Shown here piece by piece: positions 12,714-24,452 of a stretch of DNA of 64,000 nt (position 1 is its first letter; every line of letters begins with the position of its first letter). Location of the stretch: the NCBI RefSeq assembly GCF_008831285.2, contig NC_045143.1, positions 2,234,503 to 2,298,502 on the forward strand, given 5' to 3'. Origin of the DNA: Nymphaea colorata. Lineage: Eukaryota; Streptophyta; Magnoliopsida; Nymphaeales; Nymphaeaceae. The notes under the pieces are model-generated. The model was not told the DNA's origin. It did no database searches and worked only from the letters and a program-made list of their open reading frames with translations. Position numbers and translations under genes: made by a program.

Positions 12714-13630
12714 TAGCCGCTTGAGGTTTTCGGCAATTCCTTGAGCGAGATAGGGGCACTGCAACATTTTCCGTTGCACCGTGACGCTGTTCTGCTTGCA
12801 GCGTCGATGAAGATGAAGAAAGGTTCGCGTTGTTGATTCAAGAAAGGCAGCAACGACCTCTGATGCCATATTCTCTTCCCGTTCTTGCTGATTGAGGAGC
12901 ACCGCCGCTGTCAATGGAAGAACTATGCGTCTCGAGTTGGTGGCAGCAAGTCTTCTATTAGCATTTACATTATATTTAGATTTTTGCCACAGCATCCCTC
13001 TTTGGCTTTTCTATGGCGTGTGCCATCTAGGGTTTTCTTTTTGTGAGATTGGTAATTTATGGGTACCGCCCCTCATAACTTGGCTTTTAGGAGTTTCTTC
13101 TTTGAAATTTCAGACTGGATCACGTATTCGTGTTTTCTAATCGAAAAGGCATTCGGGCAAACGAATGGAGATGCTGTGGACAAACTGCTGGATTCTGGGT
13201 GAGTTTTTATCTGTCTTCTTGCTATTGAAGCATTAGAAAACATCTACGAAAATCATTTATGTTGTTTATGATATCTTTCCTCTTGCAAATTTTTTCCTTT
13301 GGGGTTTTTGCTAGTGTTTGGATGCACCTATGGAAACAACTCTTGGTTGCAATTTTAGACATCTATGGGATTTTCCCTCTTGTGTGCAAGTAGGTTTTAT
13401 TTACAATCTGTTCTGTTAAGCTCTGGTTCTGGATTTTGGAGACGAAATTAAGGGAGCTTGCATCTTCCTAAAGCTCTGTCCTCAGGGATGGCATTTCACT
13501 GTCCTCAATTTATTTCTTTCTTCCTCATTTTGCCATCCACTAAACCAATTACAATATGAAGTTGAAGCCTCTGTACAGCGGCTGAATATCTACTATTCTA
13601 TGTGCTTATATCTTCATTTGCCTGTGTATG

Positions 13631-13640
13631 AGACAGAGAG

Positions 13641-13687
<47 letters not shown>
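13631..13687. repeat. (GA)n microsatellite
   Basis: About 55 bp of almost pure GA, interrupted once near 13642, lying just left of the aminopeptidase P remnant. Confidence 0.9.
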
Positions 13688-13689
<2 letters not shown>

Positions 13690-13754
13690 AAATCTGGAAA
13701 ATCTAACCGGTTAAGCAGAATTTCAAATGTTTCAAGTTTGTTCTATGTCCACAG

Positions 13755-14108
13755 GTTCAAATGCTTCAGAAAGTTTTGAGGAGCTTGGAATTTTGAAAGA
13801 CCATCGAGCTCCTCAACTTCTTACAACCTGCTGAATCCAACATCAATAGGTACTCCATTCTTACCAGGATATGCTAAATAATGGTGTCTTAATTTTGTCG
13901 ATTCAAATGAAAATTTTATACCTGCAAGAATCATAGTGACACCTTGTAACATGCTTGATAGAAATAAAGAGAAGTTTAAATTGAAGAAGTCAAATTATTG
14001 CATACATCCTTGATTGACATATCTTTGGTTAAGACAGGCCATTATCCTGGGATGGATATTCATGATTGTTCAGTTATTAATGACAGCCGGCCACTGCAAC
14101 CAGGAGTT
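13755..14108 (+). pseudogene. Fragment of an M24 Xaa-Pro aminopeptidase (ICP55-like)
   Basis: Two exon-like pieces, 13755-13849 and 14038-14108, are flanked by usable AG/GT sites and match neighbouring exons of plant organellar aminopeptidase P (ICP55 type, which trims N termini of imported mitochondrial proteins). The second piece reads GHYPGMDIHDCSVIND then SRPLQPGVV, where the family has GHYLGMDVHD and DRPLQPG; its His residues belong to the metal/active-site region. The first piece supplies QMLQKVLR, ELGILKDHR and LNPTSI, but these lie in three different frames, so at least two frameshifts and in-frame stops break it. The catalytic exons before and after were not found within 12.7-16.7 kb. 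This is a decayed partial gene copy, with no functional product expected. Confidence 0.7.
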
Positions 14109-14150
14109 GTGAGTACATTTTACCTCTCTAATCAGTGTTTAATAAAAAAG

Positions 14151-14176
14151 TCTCTCTCTCTCTCTCTCTCTCTCTC
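14151..14176. repeat. (CT)n microsatellite
   Basis: A pure CT tract about 40 bp downstream of the aminopeptidase P remnant. Confidence 0.85.
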
Positions 14177-14199
14177 ATGGAAACTTGTTTCAAAGTGGG

Positions 14200-15933
14200 T
14201 TATATTTTACCAATAAAGCCTTTACATAATTGGATACTGTTAAACATATGCATAATGAATGTTTGTTTATACCTGTAAACCAGACTTCATGTTACAGATG
14301 GTTCTTTCACTGTTCGATGTGGTGGTTAATGTACAGCTTGTTCAGAAGCATGCTGCTGCCTTTTCTCTGTTGGGAAATCGTTCTTTCTACTTTCAGAATG
14401 ACAATATTATTTTTTAGGTTTATGAATATGAAGCTGAATATTCCTTGGCCTTGTTCGTGCATACTTGGCATTTTATGGATTTCTGGTTAACACTGGATTT
14501 TCAGTATGATACTGAATATTCAATTGAGTGATTAGCGCTTGGCATTTTTAAATGTGTCTCCCTTCAATTTCACAGAAGCACTTATGAGGCATTATCTATC
14601 TTACTAGCTCCGTCAAATCCATTTTAGATGTACCAAAAGAATGCGAAAGTCTGATATTTTGGCATCTAATAGTTCTATTGGAGAATCTAAAATTCAATGT
14701 GTTGTATTCTAATTTAATACATTTTCTTCAAGAACGTTGGAGATGCTTTGGGTGCTATTTTATGTAGCCACACAAAACCAAAGTTTTGAGTACACTTTGA
14801 AACACTATCAGATGTTATTTTCAGGAAGTCCTAGGATATTTTCTCCAGAATATATGACATGTAGCATAAGTGCATAACAATCACATGATTGCCAAGAAAA
14901 AAAGGTTCATCTTCTATGACTTATTAGACTTCGTCTTATAGAGGCTCTGATAGGGAATAAAAGCTAAGGCTTGTGCTTGGTAGTGAAGATGCATCTCACT
15001 GTTACTTGTTTGGTCTGCATGTTGGATGCAGGTCAAAATCCTTTTTTAAATGAACTGAGATGGTCAAATGCAGAGAAAATACATGGTTTCAATCATTTGT
15101 CACCTGGACCTTATGAGCAGCTACCTCTTTTACTCCTGAGCTGAGGATGATGTGAAAGTTAGACGGCCGTTCACTTGGTGTTTATCGTGCCCTGGTGTAT
15201 CAAGGTTTGAAGCCTTGAACCAGAGAGTTGTTGCTATGGCGGTAGACACTAGGCTATACAAAAATTGAATGAAGCTATAGCGGTGAAAATAATCACTGCA
15301 ATAGACCCCGTTCTCTTCCCACCCCCATAGGCAATAAAATCAACCGTATAACAATCACCGGTAAAGATCTTTAGTACATTCCAAAAAATTTTAGATCCTT
15401 TGGCGACTGGAATTTTACCACCCCTTTAGAGCTATAGGCAATTGTATTGCCAACTGCTCTAAGGAGTCTTTGTTGACAGTAAAAGTCGTAAGCAAAGCTC
15501 AAGATTCTGGTATGCCTTCATTATTTCTCCCTCAATTTGAGTGTCGCTCTTTTAACATTTTCATTGTAAACGCTCACCATGGAAAATATTAAAGACTACC
15601 TTTTCATTTTGTATACATATCCGTGATTCTTCCATATACTTTCACTAATGCTCTAGTTTTAATTCTTTGAGCAAAGGATTTTAAATTTTTAGTCATTTGA
15701 TAATATTTGACTTCCTACATATTTAAATCCTCTTGTGTGTAGGTGTATATACACACACACACAATTCAAATAGACTGAATTCACAAGGTTATTGGATAGC
15801 TAAAAATTAGAAATCCATATTGAAAATAATATAAACTGTTGCCAAAGAGCACCATAAATCATTTTGCCGGTGCTCCGATGACTACTTTTAATGACAGATA
15901 TTTTTTTTTTGTTTTTAGTAATCTAGTACACCT

Positions 15934-15970
<37 letters not shown>

Positions 15971-16280
15971 CAGGATATATATATATATATATATATTACA
16001 GGAGTGAAAGATCTAACGAAGTCTTTTGTTAGAAAGGGAGGTTGGGGGGTGGAGGGGAGTGTACCTGAAGATAGCCTGATATTACTTTTTTTCTTTGCAC
16101 ACTAGTCCACAAAATCCTTATACCGGCGAATTGTGAAAATTGGCCAATCTATCGCATTTGCTTAGGAGTTTTTTGAGATGTTATAATGATCCCAAAGCAA
16201 TTCTTATTTATTCTTTAAGTCTAAGAGATCAGAGTGGATCATCAATTCACCCACTTCTATGCCGCCTGATTAGCTGTGTT
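14200..16280. other. Gene-poor stretch with degraded repeats
   Basis: No gene recognised. Around 15330-15500 the sequence looks like an old DNA-transposon relic but no termini could be defined. It also holds two (TA)n tracts near 15935-15997. Confidence 0.35.
15935..16003. repeat. Duplicated (TA)n tract with TTACAGG end
   Basis: Two TA runs, each ending in the same TTACAGG heptamer, so the tract looks like a short local duplication of microsatellite plus flank. Confidence 0.8.
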
Positions 16281-16285
16281 GCTTT

Positions 16286-16508
16286 GCAGGAACATGAACC
16301 ACGATTCAGGAAAAGGGGACAACAATATGATTTGAAGCGATCAGGTCTATATTTCATGGTGACATTGGACAAGTTTCAGCCACGCAACTTATTTAATGAA
16401 CGAGAAAAAGGACATCAAGTTGCAATAGTTTATATTTTCATCCCTCATTTGATTGAAGGTGAAAATTATACTGATCAAAACTTACAGGGAACTTTATGCA
16501 CAAGGTGA
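16286..16508 (+). other. Unidentified exon-like open segment
   Basis: Starts at a good acceptor-like sequence (TGTTGCTTTGCAG) and stays open for about 73 codons (EHEPRFRKRGQQYDLKRSG ... ) to a TGA at the end. No domain recognised. It could be an orphan exon of a decayed gene or chance; there is no partner exon nearby. Confidence 0.25.
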
Positions 16509-16835
16509 TGCTAACTGAACACTAAGTTATCCTTCAAATTAATTAAGACACGCATGCACACACAAACACGGACCTCTTCAGTGGTTCATAACCATGCGTA
16601 CAAGAATTAATTTCAAGAAGCTCGATGCTCCAAATGCCTAAGTGCTGAATGAAACCGTGATTCATAAAGCTATTAATGTGAAAAGCTCATGAACTATTGT
16701 TGCAGCAAAGCCAAGTCGAACTATTGTTGTGCATTTTGTGTCCAACGTCAGCTCTCTATATAGTTAGACAGGTAGAATCCCTGCCGCCTGCGTGGTGCAT
16801 GGTAGGATATGAAAGGAACCTGGGCTGCATTGAAG

Positions 16836-16838
<3 letters not shown>

Positions 16839-16901
<63 letters not shown>

Positions 16902-16929
16902 GAGAGAGAGAGAGGGGGGGGGGGGGGGG
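16839..16929. repeat. (TA)n-(GA)n-(G)n tract truncating P1 exon 3
   Basis: About 60 bp of TA, a short GA tract and a run of about 16 G. It sits exactly where the homology of P1 exon 3 to the intact copies ends. Confidence 0.9.
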
Positions 16930-17824
16930 AGATGCTGATGCTTGTGCTTAAGTATAAGAATTTTTACATGTACATAAACTTCAGTCTTTAGGAATCGAGT
17001 ATCTATGGTAACAGGAAATTTTTTGTGTTTCCTACAATAATAATTGCCAGTTGCATCTTTGCTTTATGACTTTCAGCAAGGGCACACTATTCAAAAGTGG
17101 AGGCCAATTAATCCATTTTTCTCAAGTCATTTTGCTTCAAGGTTACTAGAAGAACTCTCATCACAATAAGGTCCATTTTTTCCTTATTAACCTAGGAAGC
17201 GTATTCTGGCCTTGCGGCAAGAACAACCAAGTAAGTGCTGCCAGTTTTGTTAAACTTGCGGCAATATCTTTTTGTGGTCTGACCTGTTTTGCAGAATAAT
17301 TAAGCAAAACGTAGAGAAGAAAACAAAAACTAGTTGGGAGCAAAGCGACTTGCTGCATAATTGAGCCTAGGAAATTGTGAAGAGCCCCTGCTTTCATGAC
17401 TTTGATTTTGTATACGTGCTTATGTTTTGTAACATGAATGTTCTGATACAACGTGTAAAAACATATTAGCTTTGATAATAAAATTACTAGTTTTGTCTTA
17501 ATGGACCGATGTATTGTTTCATTGATACTCATATTTTGTCAATGAATTGAGATGTACAAGGACATTGTTTGACCGTGGTTAAACAGCAGTATCGAATGCA
17601 GAAGAGAAACAACTTGCTGCATGATTGATTCTAGGAGATTGTGAAGGGGGTCACCTTGTCAATTCCTTTTTTTATATATATATTTTGTATACGTACCCAT
17701 TTTTTGTAACATGAGTGTTCTAATACTTAGTTTTTTGTTAATGGACCACATTCATTGTTTCATTGATACTTGTATGTTGTCAATGAATTGAAATATACAA
17801 TGACATTGTTTAGCCGTGGTTAAA

Positions 17825-17990
17825 CACCATTAGCATCGATGACGGGGCGCCAGTGACATAATAGCACTGACAGTGCCCAACTGTCAAGAAACCATCAGTG
17901 TCACTGACCAGGCGTCGGTGATAGAAAATCATTTACGGTGCCCTACCATCAAGAAAGTTGGTGGCCAGTGACACTAATTACTGATGCAAT
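17825..17990. mobile_element. Possible DNA-transposon relic with repeated CACTGAC-like motifs
   Basis: In P1 intron 2. Short motifs built on CAGTGAC/CACTGAC and GGCGTCGGTGA recur in both orientations, resembling the subterminal repeat arrays of CACTA elements. No TIRs or target duplication identified. Confidence 0.35.
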
Positions 17991-20299
17991 GTGATCGTCG
18001 TTAAGTTCAATTCAATGATGATCATCCCATCGTGACAAATGAAGTTCCGTTTTGACTGTATATTTTGACACTGAATGAATCACCCAGCTGCTTTGATTGA
18101 CAGTTCCATTGGTGCGGTCAATAAATGCCTATTTGTCATGTTTTCCAGCGTCAGGGATTCCATTTGATTCTTGTTGTGCCTAGCAGGTGCAAATGTGCAG
18201 GAGACAAAGAGATCGAGGGGTGGGGGGAGGGGAGAGCGAGAGAGATCAGAATGAGCAAACGAGACAGTACAGATACCAACCGAGTGAACAGAAATATTGG
18301 TCGGAACATGTGAGGGATTTTGATACTGAAATAATAATCTATTGAACCTAAAAACGTTCTAAAATCTGCCATCTAAGTTTCTCCATGCTTGAAACCAAAA
18401 TAACAAAAACATTAACATAAGCCCATATCATCTGTCTCTCTTCTTTGTCCTTTTGTTTTTTTTTACTCTTTTCCTATCCCGGTGCTGAACTGAAGACCAA
18501 AGATAAGTTCAGGGTCATGGAGGCTTGCTTATCTTCATAGTTATCATAAGGTATTATATAATGGCTATAACCATTTTGTCTGGCACTGGCATAAAAATAT
18601 GGAAGTAACGTCACGTTGGCAATAATTGTAATCTTAGCTTACATAGGTTAACTATTATTTATATAGCAATTTGTGAGCTTAGCCTGTCACAGCCAAAAAC
18701 TGCTCTTGTCTTGGCTATTCAGGGGATGCATATGTTCTGATTCTCTTGGATGTGTATTTTCCGCAACCAATCTGATTCAATCATGTGATAAGATCCCTTA
18801 TTAAGAACTCAGATAGAGAGTAGGTAAGTGAAATTTTGTGAAAAAGGTTTCATCAGTGTTTTCCTAAATCATACTTTTGACCCCAAAAAACAAAAGAACA
18901 CTTATGCTGCAACACTGTAGTAAATAAACCAAGCATTTAATTAGATACAACATGTATCTTAAACCTATGTTATATAAGACAATCATCTGAAAAAGAATGT
19001 TGATTGGACGTACGTAATTGAAGGACCGGGAATCTGCAGATTCTAAGAACCAGCTAGTTAAACAAAACTTCAGAAACGCAAGAAAGTGCGTGGATAAATT
19101 GAAGTATCTCTATCAGGTAGTTTTTAATTAAGGGGGTGATCTGTTCACAATTCATCGGAGCCAGTACCATCTGAGATCTTAAACGTGATTCTTTTCTTTA
19201 CTCACTTTACGTATGAATCTTTGATCTTGTTCGCCTGGCTTGAATCCGACGCCAGAAGAATTTAGCGTCGATCAATGATTCGGTGAAGTCAAGGATGTCA
19301 GGTATCTGGAAGAAGCACTCGTTGTCTCCAGACGGAAATTTTCCGGTGAATACTCCGGCAGATCAGTGCAGAAATTCCTCATCCTGGATACTTATATCAT
19401 AATGAATCTGTTTTTAACAACCAGGGATTGCATGTACGGTATGCCTAAACTTTTGCCTTGGATCGGGGCAAGACGCATGTAAATTCAACTGAGATTAGTG
19501 CTGATCCTTTCAAACAAATGACTGTAATTCCTTGAAAAATAGATCTCATAAACCTTAAGCTAAGTTTGATAGCCCCATATCTAGGATACTCCAGCAAATG
19601 CAAGGATATCAATAAAACAAAATATCTGAAACTCGAGGGAAAGAAACATGGCCTAAGATTCTGCTAATTAGAAGCAGAAGAGGGAATTAATCATGGGTTT
19701 TGGAGCTTGACAAATCTTTGAAAGCTAATTAATACGCCCATATTTCAATATAAACACAAAGGAACGAGGGTTTCATTTCCATTCACAAATATATAGACTT
19801 AGAAATCTCAGCGGCCTTCTTCCAAACAACTATCAGGTCTTACCTGACAAATTAAGCTACAAAATCTTTTGGCTTTTTAATTAGTTGAAGCATATATATA
19901 ATCATATAATCAATACAATAGGATAGATCCGATAAAGATGAAAATCCATATAAATGCATGCATAGACAAGAAAAAGCAGAAAAAAGAGGAAGTTATGTGA
20001 TAGCGTGCAGTTGCAAATTTTTTGGTTCTTATTCTATACAAACCGGCCAGCTAGTCAAGGAAATAAGATCTACCTCAAAAAGAAAGAATTTAAAGCCTAG
20101 ACAGGTTCTTAACGCAGTCAGCTTGGACCTATATCTGGCTACATTTAGAATCATACTAGCTGTTTTCATTTGCATGACAAATCGTTCAATTACCAACCGA
20201 GGTCTTACACATTGTAACCTTATTCAAGGATTCAAAAAAAAAAAAGAAAAAACAACTTGGATTCACTATGCGTGTGAAAATGGCTGTTGGCGAAAGACC

Positions 20300-20500
20300 A
20301 TTATTACTGACGTCTAGACAGTGATATCGATGAAGATTGACTTTCACAGACGTTCGGAAGACATCAGTGAACATTGGTCTTCACCTACATGCCATTAAAC
20401 ATTCGTTTTCACCAATGGTCGTTGAGCGGACGTCGGTAAAAATAATGTTTTCACCAACACGTACTATCCCTCGCATCGGTGTAAATGTTTTCTGAGAAAA
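20300..20500. mobile_element. Possible CACTA-like subterminal relic
   Basis: Recurrent short motifs around GACGTC and CGTCGGT(A/G)AA, spaced every 20-40 bp in both orientations, similar in style to the segments at 17.83 and 22.68 kb. No ends defined. Confidence 0.35.
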
Positions 20501-21049
20501 TATTATCGAAGTTCAGAGTATGGTTGGTATAAGTTGTCCTATAATTGACGCCTTATTTCTGGACGTTCATGCGCTTTCAGACTTGTGGAAGTCAATTGGA
20601 AAGAAGGGTACACGATATTCAAAGTCAATTAGTCGAAGGCTTGGTAAACATACCGTACATGGTTATCTAATGCATGCATCCAAAAGATCAAAGGATTTTT
20701 CCATGGTTCAAGTGGAAATTAAAGATAAAGCCTACTTTGACTAACATAGTCCATCTATAAATATAATTACAATGACCCAAGTATAGATTGACGTGATGTT
20801 TGTTTTGATTTATTCCATGGGAAAACCGGACCCCAATTAAAGAGTTTATAGAACACTCTGCTAGTGGTTAGGTCTCCTGACTTCATTATTGTACGTTTGG
20901 GCTTTATGAGAGATCTGAAAATGTACTATCCTTTTGCAAGGCCCTATAGATACGCGGTTCCTCAACATATTTCTTTAGGCAAGAATTCCTTTCTTTAGCG
21001 TATATACAAATATTTCTTTCTTAAAACTTGAAGCATGCATCCAATCGAA

Positions 21050-21370
21050 ACTACTGAGATGAACATGAGAGCGAAATTTCTGACTACACGCTCGAAAGAT
21101 GGTTGGTCGTATGTGTGGACTTGGATGTTGGGCCAGGAAGATTTTGGAAGAAGTTTCCACCACGTGGTCGTCGCCGGGGTCCACAGAATTTGGCGAACGG
21201 AACGCGCCTGGAACGGGAGCGAGGAAGTTTCCGGCAGGTGATCTTGAATTTCCCGGAAGTTATCAGGGACAACGGGGGTCGGGATCTTCTAAGGCAGTGG
21301 ACGGAAAAGGCGGCCGGCGGAGAGGGCCCCTGGTTTCTCACCTGATGGAAAAGATGTCTTTGTCATCCAT
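21050..21370. repeat. Array-unit block R2, copy 1
   Basis: Matches 28040-28480, 36270-36690 and 50740-51120 (shared phrases such as GAAATTTCTG, ATGGTTGGT, CACGTGGT and GGCGGCCGG). In every unit the block lies 1-2 kb upstream (gene sense) of a WRKY gene, so it is part of the duplicated unit. No protein recognised. Confidence 0.7.
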
Positions 21371-22679
21371 CAGCTATCTTTAAAATAATTCTCACCTTTT
21401 GTGAAGTTGTTTGGTTGATGGCTCATATAAAAGTTGATTTTTCTTTTCTTTTCTTCGAAAAAGAGCACGTTGCTGCGATTATTTAACTCAATAGTTTATC
21501 CAACACCACCGAAGACGTAGCTGAAGGGCGATGACAGTGACTCAGGCAAACACGCATGGTCGAGATTGCAACGAAGGTTATAATACTTCCATGGATGAAG
21601 TCTCCCTTTAATTTCCGCGTGAAACAGACGCTTGTTAAATAAATGAAATTTAAACTTAAGAATGTGTTTGTTATACCACCAAGATTTGAACCTGTTTTTA
21701 TAAAAAGTTCAAACACGGTTACCAACTAATTTTGTTAATATATGCCTTGAAATGGAATGATTAGCTCTTATTCATGTAACGTGTTCCGGAAAAGAAAAGA
21801 AAATTAGACTTTGTTCACCAGGTTACCCATAGAACTGTTTAAAACAATAAATATTTTTATGAGAAAATGTGTGTGTAAGAGAATTCAAGTTTGCTGGATG
21901 GATGAAAATTTAAAAACCATCGTGAAAGTATAATAAAATGTTGTTAAAGCACAAAAAATCATTGATGCAGTATAAATTGTCACTAATTCTCCACAGTTCT
22001 GAGCTCATTCATGAAGGCCGTTTGATCCATTGTGATTGATGATTTAACGGAAAAAAAAAGTATGAACTAATTATATTAAATGATCAAAACATCCACCATC
22101 TTTTTCTCATTGTTTTCCTCTCAACCATCCGATATATTAGACGCCCTCATGCGTTAGCGGTTAGAAGAAAAAAAAGATCTACACAAAGAATGAGCAAGTT
22201 TGGTGGGTTGGGTGGAGACAGGTGTGAGCAATTGTCACACATAAAGTCACAAAAAATATTTATTTTTATATTGATACCTTAGGGCAACTTTTCTCATTCA
22301 CCTGTTGATGCCCCAACTAAAAAATTTAAAATTTATTATTAGTGTCTCCTAGCCAAAAATTTTTAACTTTGTCCCTGATACGACCTTCAATGATGCTACG
22401 AAAAATGTTAATGAAAATTTTTTCCTGACGTTAAGGCAACATTAGGGAAGTTCGTCATGTTCCGGCTGAACATCAAAGAAGATTGTGGCAATTTACTTAG
22501 TACATACAATGAAACGGCAGTAATTGGGAAAGAGAGATGGACCTTTACTGACATTACTAGCATATTGTCAGTGCATGCAGACGCATCTACAAGATTTAAA
22601 AAGCTATACATCAATGAAGGATAACCTCTTTACCACATTTTGAGAGGTCAGGAAAGAAAAAGAATTATATTGTTGAGCT

Positions 22680-22900
22680 TCTCTTTCACTGACGTCTTCC
22701 GTGGTTTATCAGTGGAACTGAAACCTTTTACGGACATTTCTCAGTTCTCGTCAACATATGCCGACTGACGCTGATGTCTTGCTTTTTGCGTCGATCAATG
22801 GTGAATTTTCACTGATGTTTTCCTTCTTAGCACGAACCTTTATTGACCCTTTTTTTTTAGGATCAGTAAAAAGTTCTTTTTTTTTTTTTTAAAGTGACGT
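22680..22900. mobile_element. Possible CACTA-like relic
   Basis: Repeated CACTGACG, ACTGATG and GACG motifs as at 17.83 and 20.3 kb, ending in T-rich DNA. No termini or coding sequence. Confidence 0.3.
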
Positions 22901-23629
22901 TAGCACTTCCACAAATATTTAAGTCTTCCTTTTGAACCAAGTATACGCGTTTCCATCAATTATGCATCATTCTAATTCGTCGCCATAACCGACAAGTTTT
23001 TAGATTTCATGGATGTGTATATATACTCAAGTCAAGCCGGCCCTAACAATCGAAGTTAGATCAATCACGGGTCAGGTTCTCGCCACTGAGTCCGAAGAAC
23101 CTACTGTATATCTATGATGCAATAGGAAATATAATGCTTGATTTGGGTCTCTTAAAACCTTCCAAGCACATAATGTTCTTCTTACTAAATGTCGCATAAT
23201 TAAGTGTATGACTAGAGTCGATGAGGTATATATATACACACACGAAGCAGTAGCATAGCATATACGTATGGGCAGTTGCTTACACCAGCTCTAGAACATT
23301 TCTTTACTTTCAAATGGTGTCTTAAACTGTTAGCTTGTTTTTGTATACTTAGAAATAGTGTCCCTCAGGCCTTGGTTTTCTAGAGATCTCTAAGGCTTCT
23401 CTTTCGACTTCCATTATACCTAGCATCAAGCATACTCCAAGAATGATCTAATATGTGACGCTTTATTTTATCTATTCATAAATAGTTTATATATTTTCTT
23501 GGCATGCACTACCCCATTATTAATCACATGTATAGCAACTGCAACTGCATATGTATGTCGAACAAAGTTTGGAATGGCGACGCATATGAAGTTTAATAAT
23601 GCCCCTTGGTTAGCACATGGCACTCTTTG

Positions 23630-23930
23630 TTCTTTTCTGCATTTTTAAGAGCAAGTTGGACGCCACAGTTGCATTATGGGGTTTGAAGAATTAAAGGCCT
23701 TGGCTCAGCTACTTTGTCCTTGGCCAATATTCTATTACATATGGTCAAATATCTGCATCATATGTTGAACTTGGCCGCCGTGTACAGTACTTGGCAATTT
23801 TTCACGTTTTCCATTCCAATAGTTTAAGATGTAACAACTTTTGCATTTACCTATTGAAATATTAAATCTTTTCAACCCACCTGATGATTTGAACTTGTAA
23901 ATCTCAAACTTAATTTGTATATTGGAGCTT
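23630..23930. repeat. Dispersed repeat R1, copy 1
   Basis: A sequence containing CAAGTTGGACGC(T/C)ACAG, TGGGGTTTGAA, TTGGCAATTTT and CACCTGATGATTTGAAC in the same order. Comparable copies are near 29900-30060, 30880-31170, 38870-39095, 46870-47100, 53410-53650 and 60620-60830. No coding potential seen. Confidence 0.75.
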
Positions 23931-23985
23931 TTGATTACCATTTATTCAGCTTGATCTTATATCTCCAAGATCTGAAATCCATGAA

Positions 23986-24147
<162 letters not shown>

Positions 24148-24263
24148 CAACGCACTTCTTTGGTAGTGGTTTACTTGTCCATCATCAGATCATCATGTTG
24201 CAGTAACCCCAAGCAGATTGTGCATTCATAATATTTATATATGAAACAAGTAGAAGCCATGAT

Positions 24264-24440
24264 CGGCGTCGGTTCACATTCAGATTAGGAATTCACCACG
24301 AACTGGTAATTCTTTTAAGAAAGACTGGTGATTGGCGACTTTGCAGTCACAAGAAGAGATGTTGGGCGTCAATTCACATTCAGATTAAGGATTAACAACG
24401 GACAGATTATTCTATCAAGAAAGAGTGGTGATTGGCGAAG
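24264..24440. repeat. Local tandem duplication in the W2 3' flank
   Basis: Two diverged copies of about 75 bp (about 24264-24338 and 24367-24440) share TTCACATTCAGATTA and TGGTGATTGGCGA. The other array units have one copy at this position, just 3' of the WRKY stop. Confidence 0.75.
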
Positions 24441-24452
24441 CGTTGATCTGTT

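Larger units (their letters stand above)
16750..19400 (-). pseudogene. WRKY copy P1, broken WRKYGKK-type gene
   Basis: Oldest-looking member of the array. A remnant of exon 3 (about 16750-16834) keeps the last 26 codons in frame (QVPFISYHAP ... [12 protein letters not shown]) and is then cut by a 60-bp (TA)n tract, losing the zinc-binding half of the WRKY domain. The following DNA aligns by eye with intron 2 of W2 and W3 (shared phrases near 16980-17090, 18310-18400 and 18660-18720). Exon 2, with the WRKYGKK core, is absent between about 18900 and 19010. Exon 1 (19217-19400) starts normally as MRNFCTDLP but a 1-bp loss after about residue 15 shifts the frame. Upstream DNA retains the promoter block of the other copies. 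It cannot make a DNA-binding protein. Confidence 0.85.

Noticed and set aside
16839-16898. Satellite or CRISPR-like array
   Set aside because: It is a simple TA microsatellite; no spacers or longer repeat unit.
21084-21383. Overlapping Arg-rich frames on both strands
   Set aside because: Fall inside repeat block R2, whose other copies do not preserve the frames.
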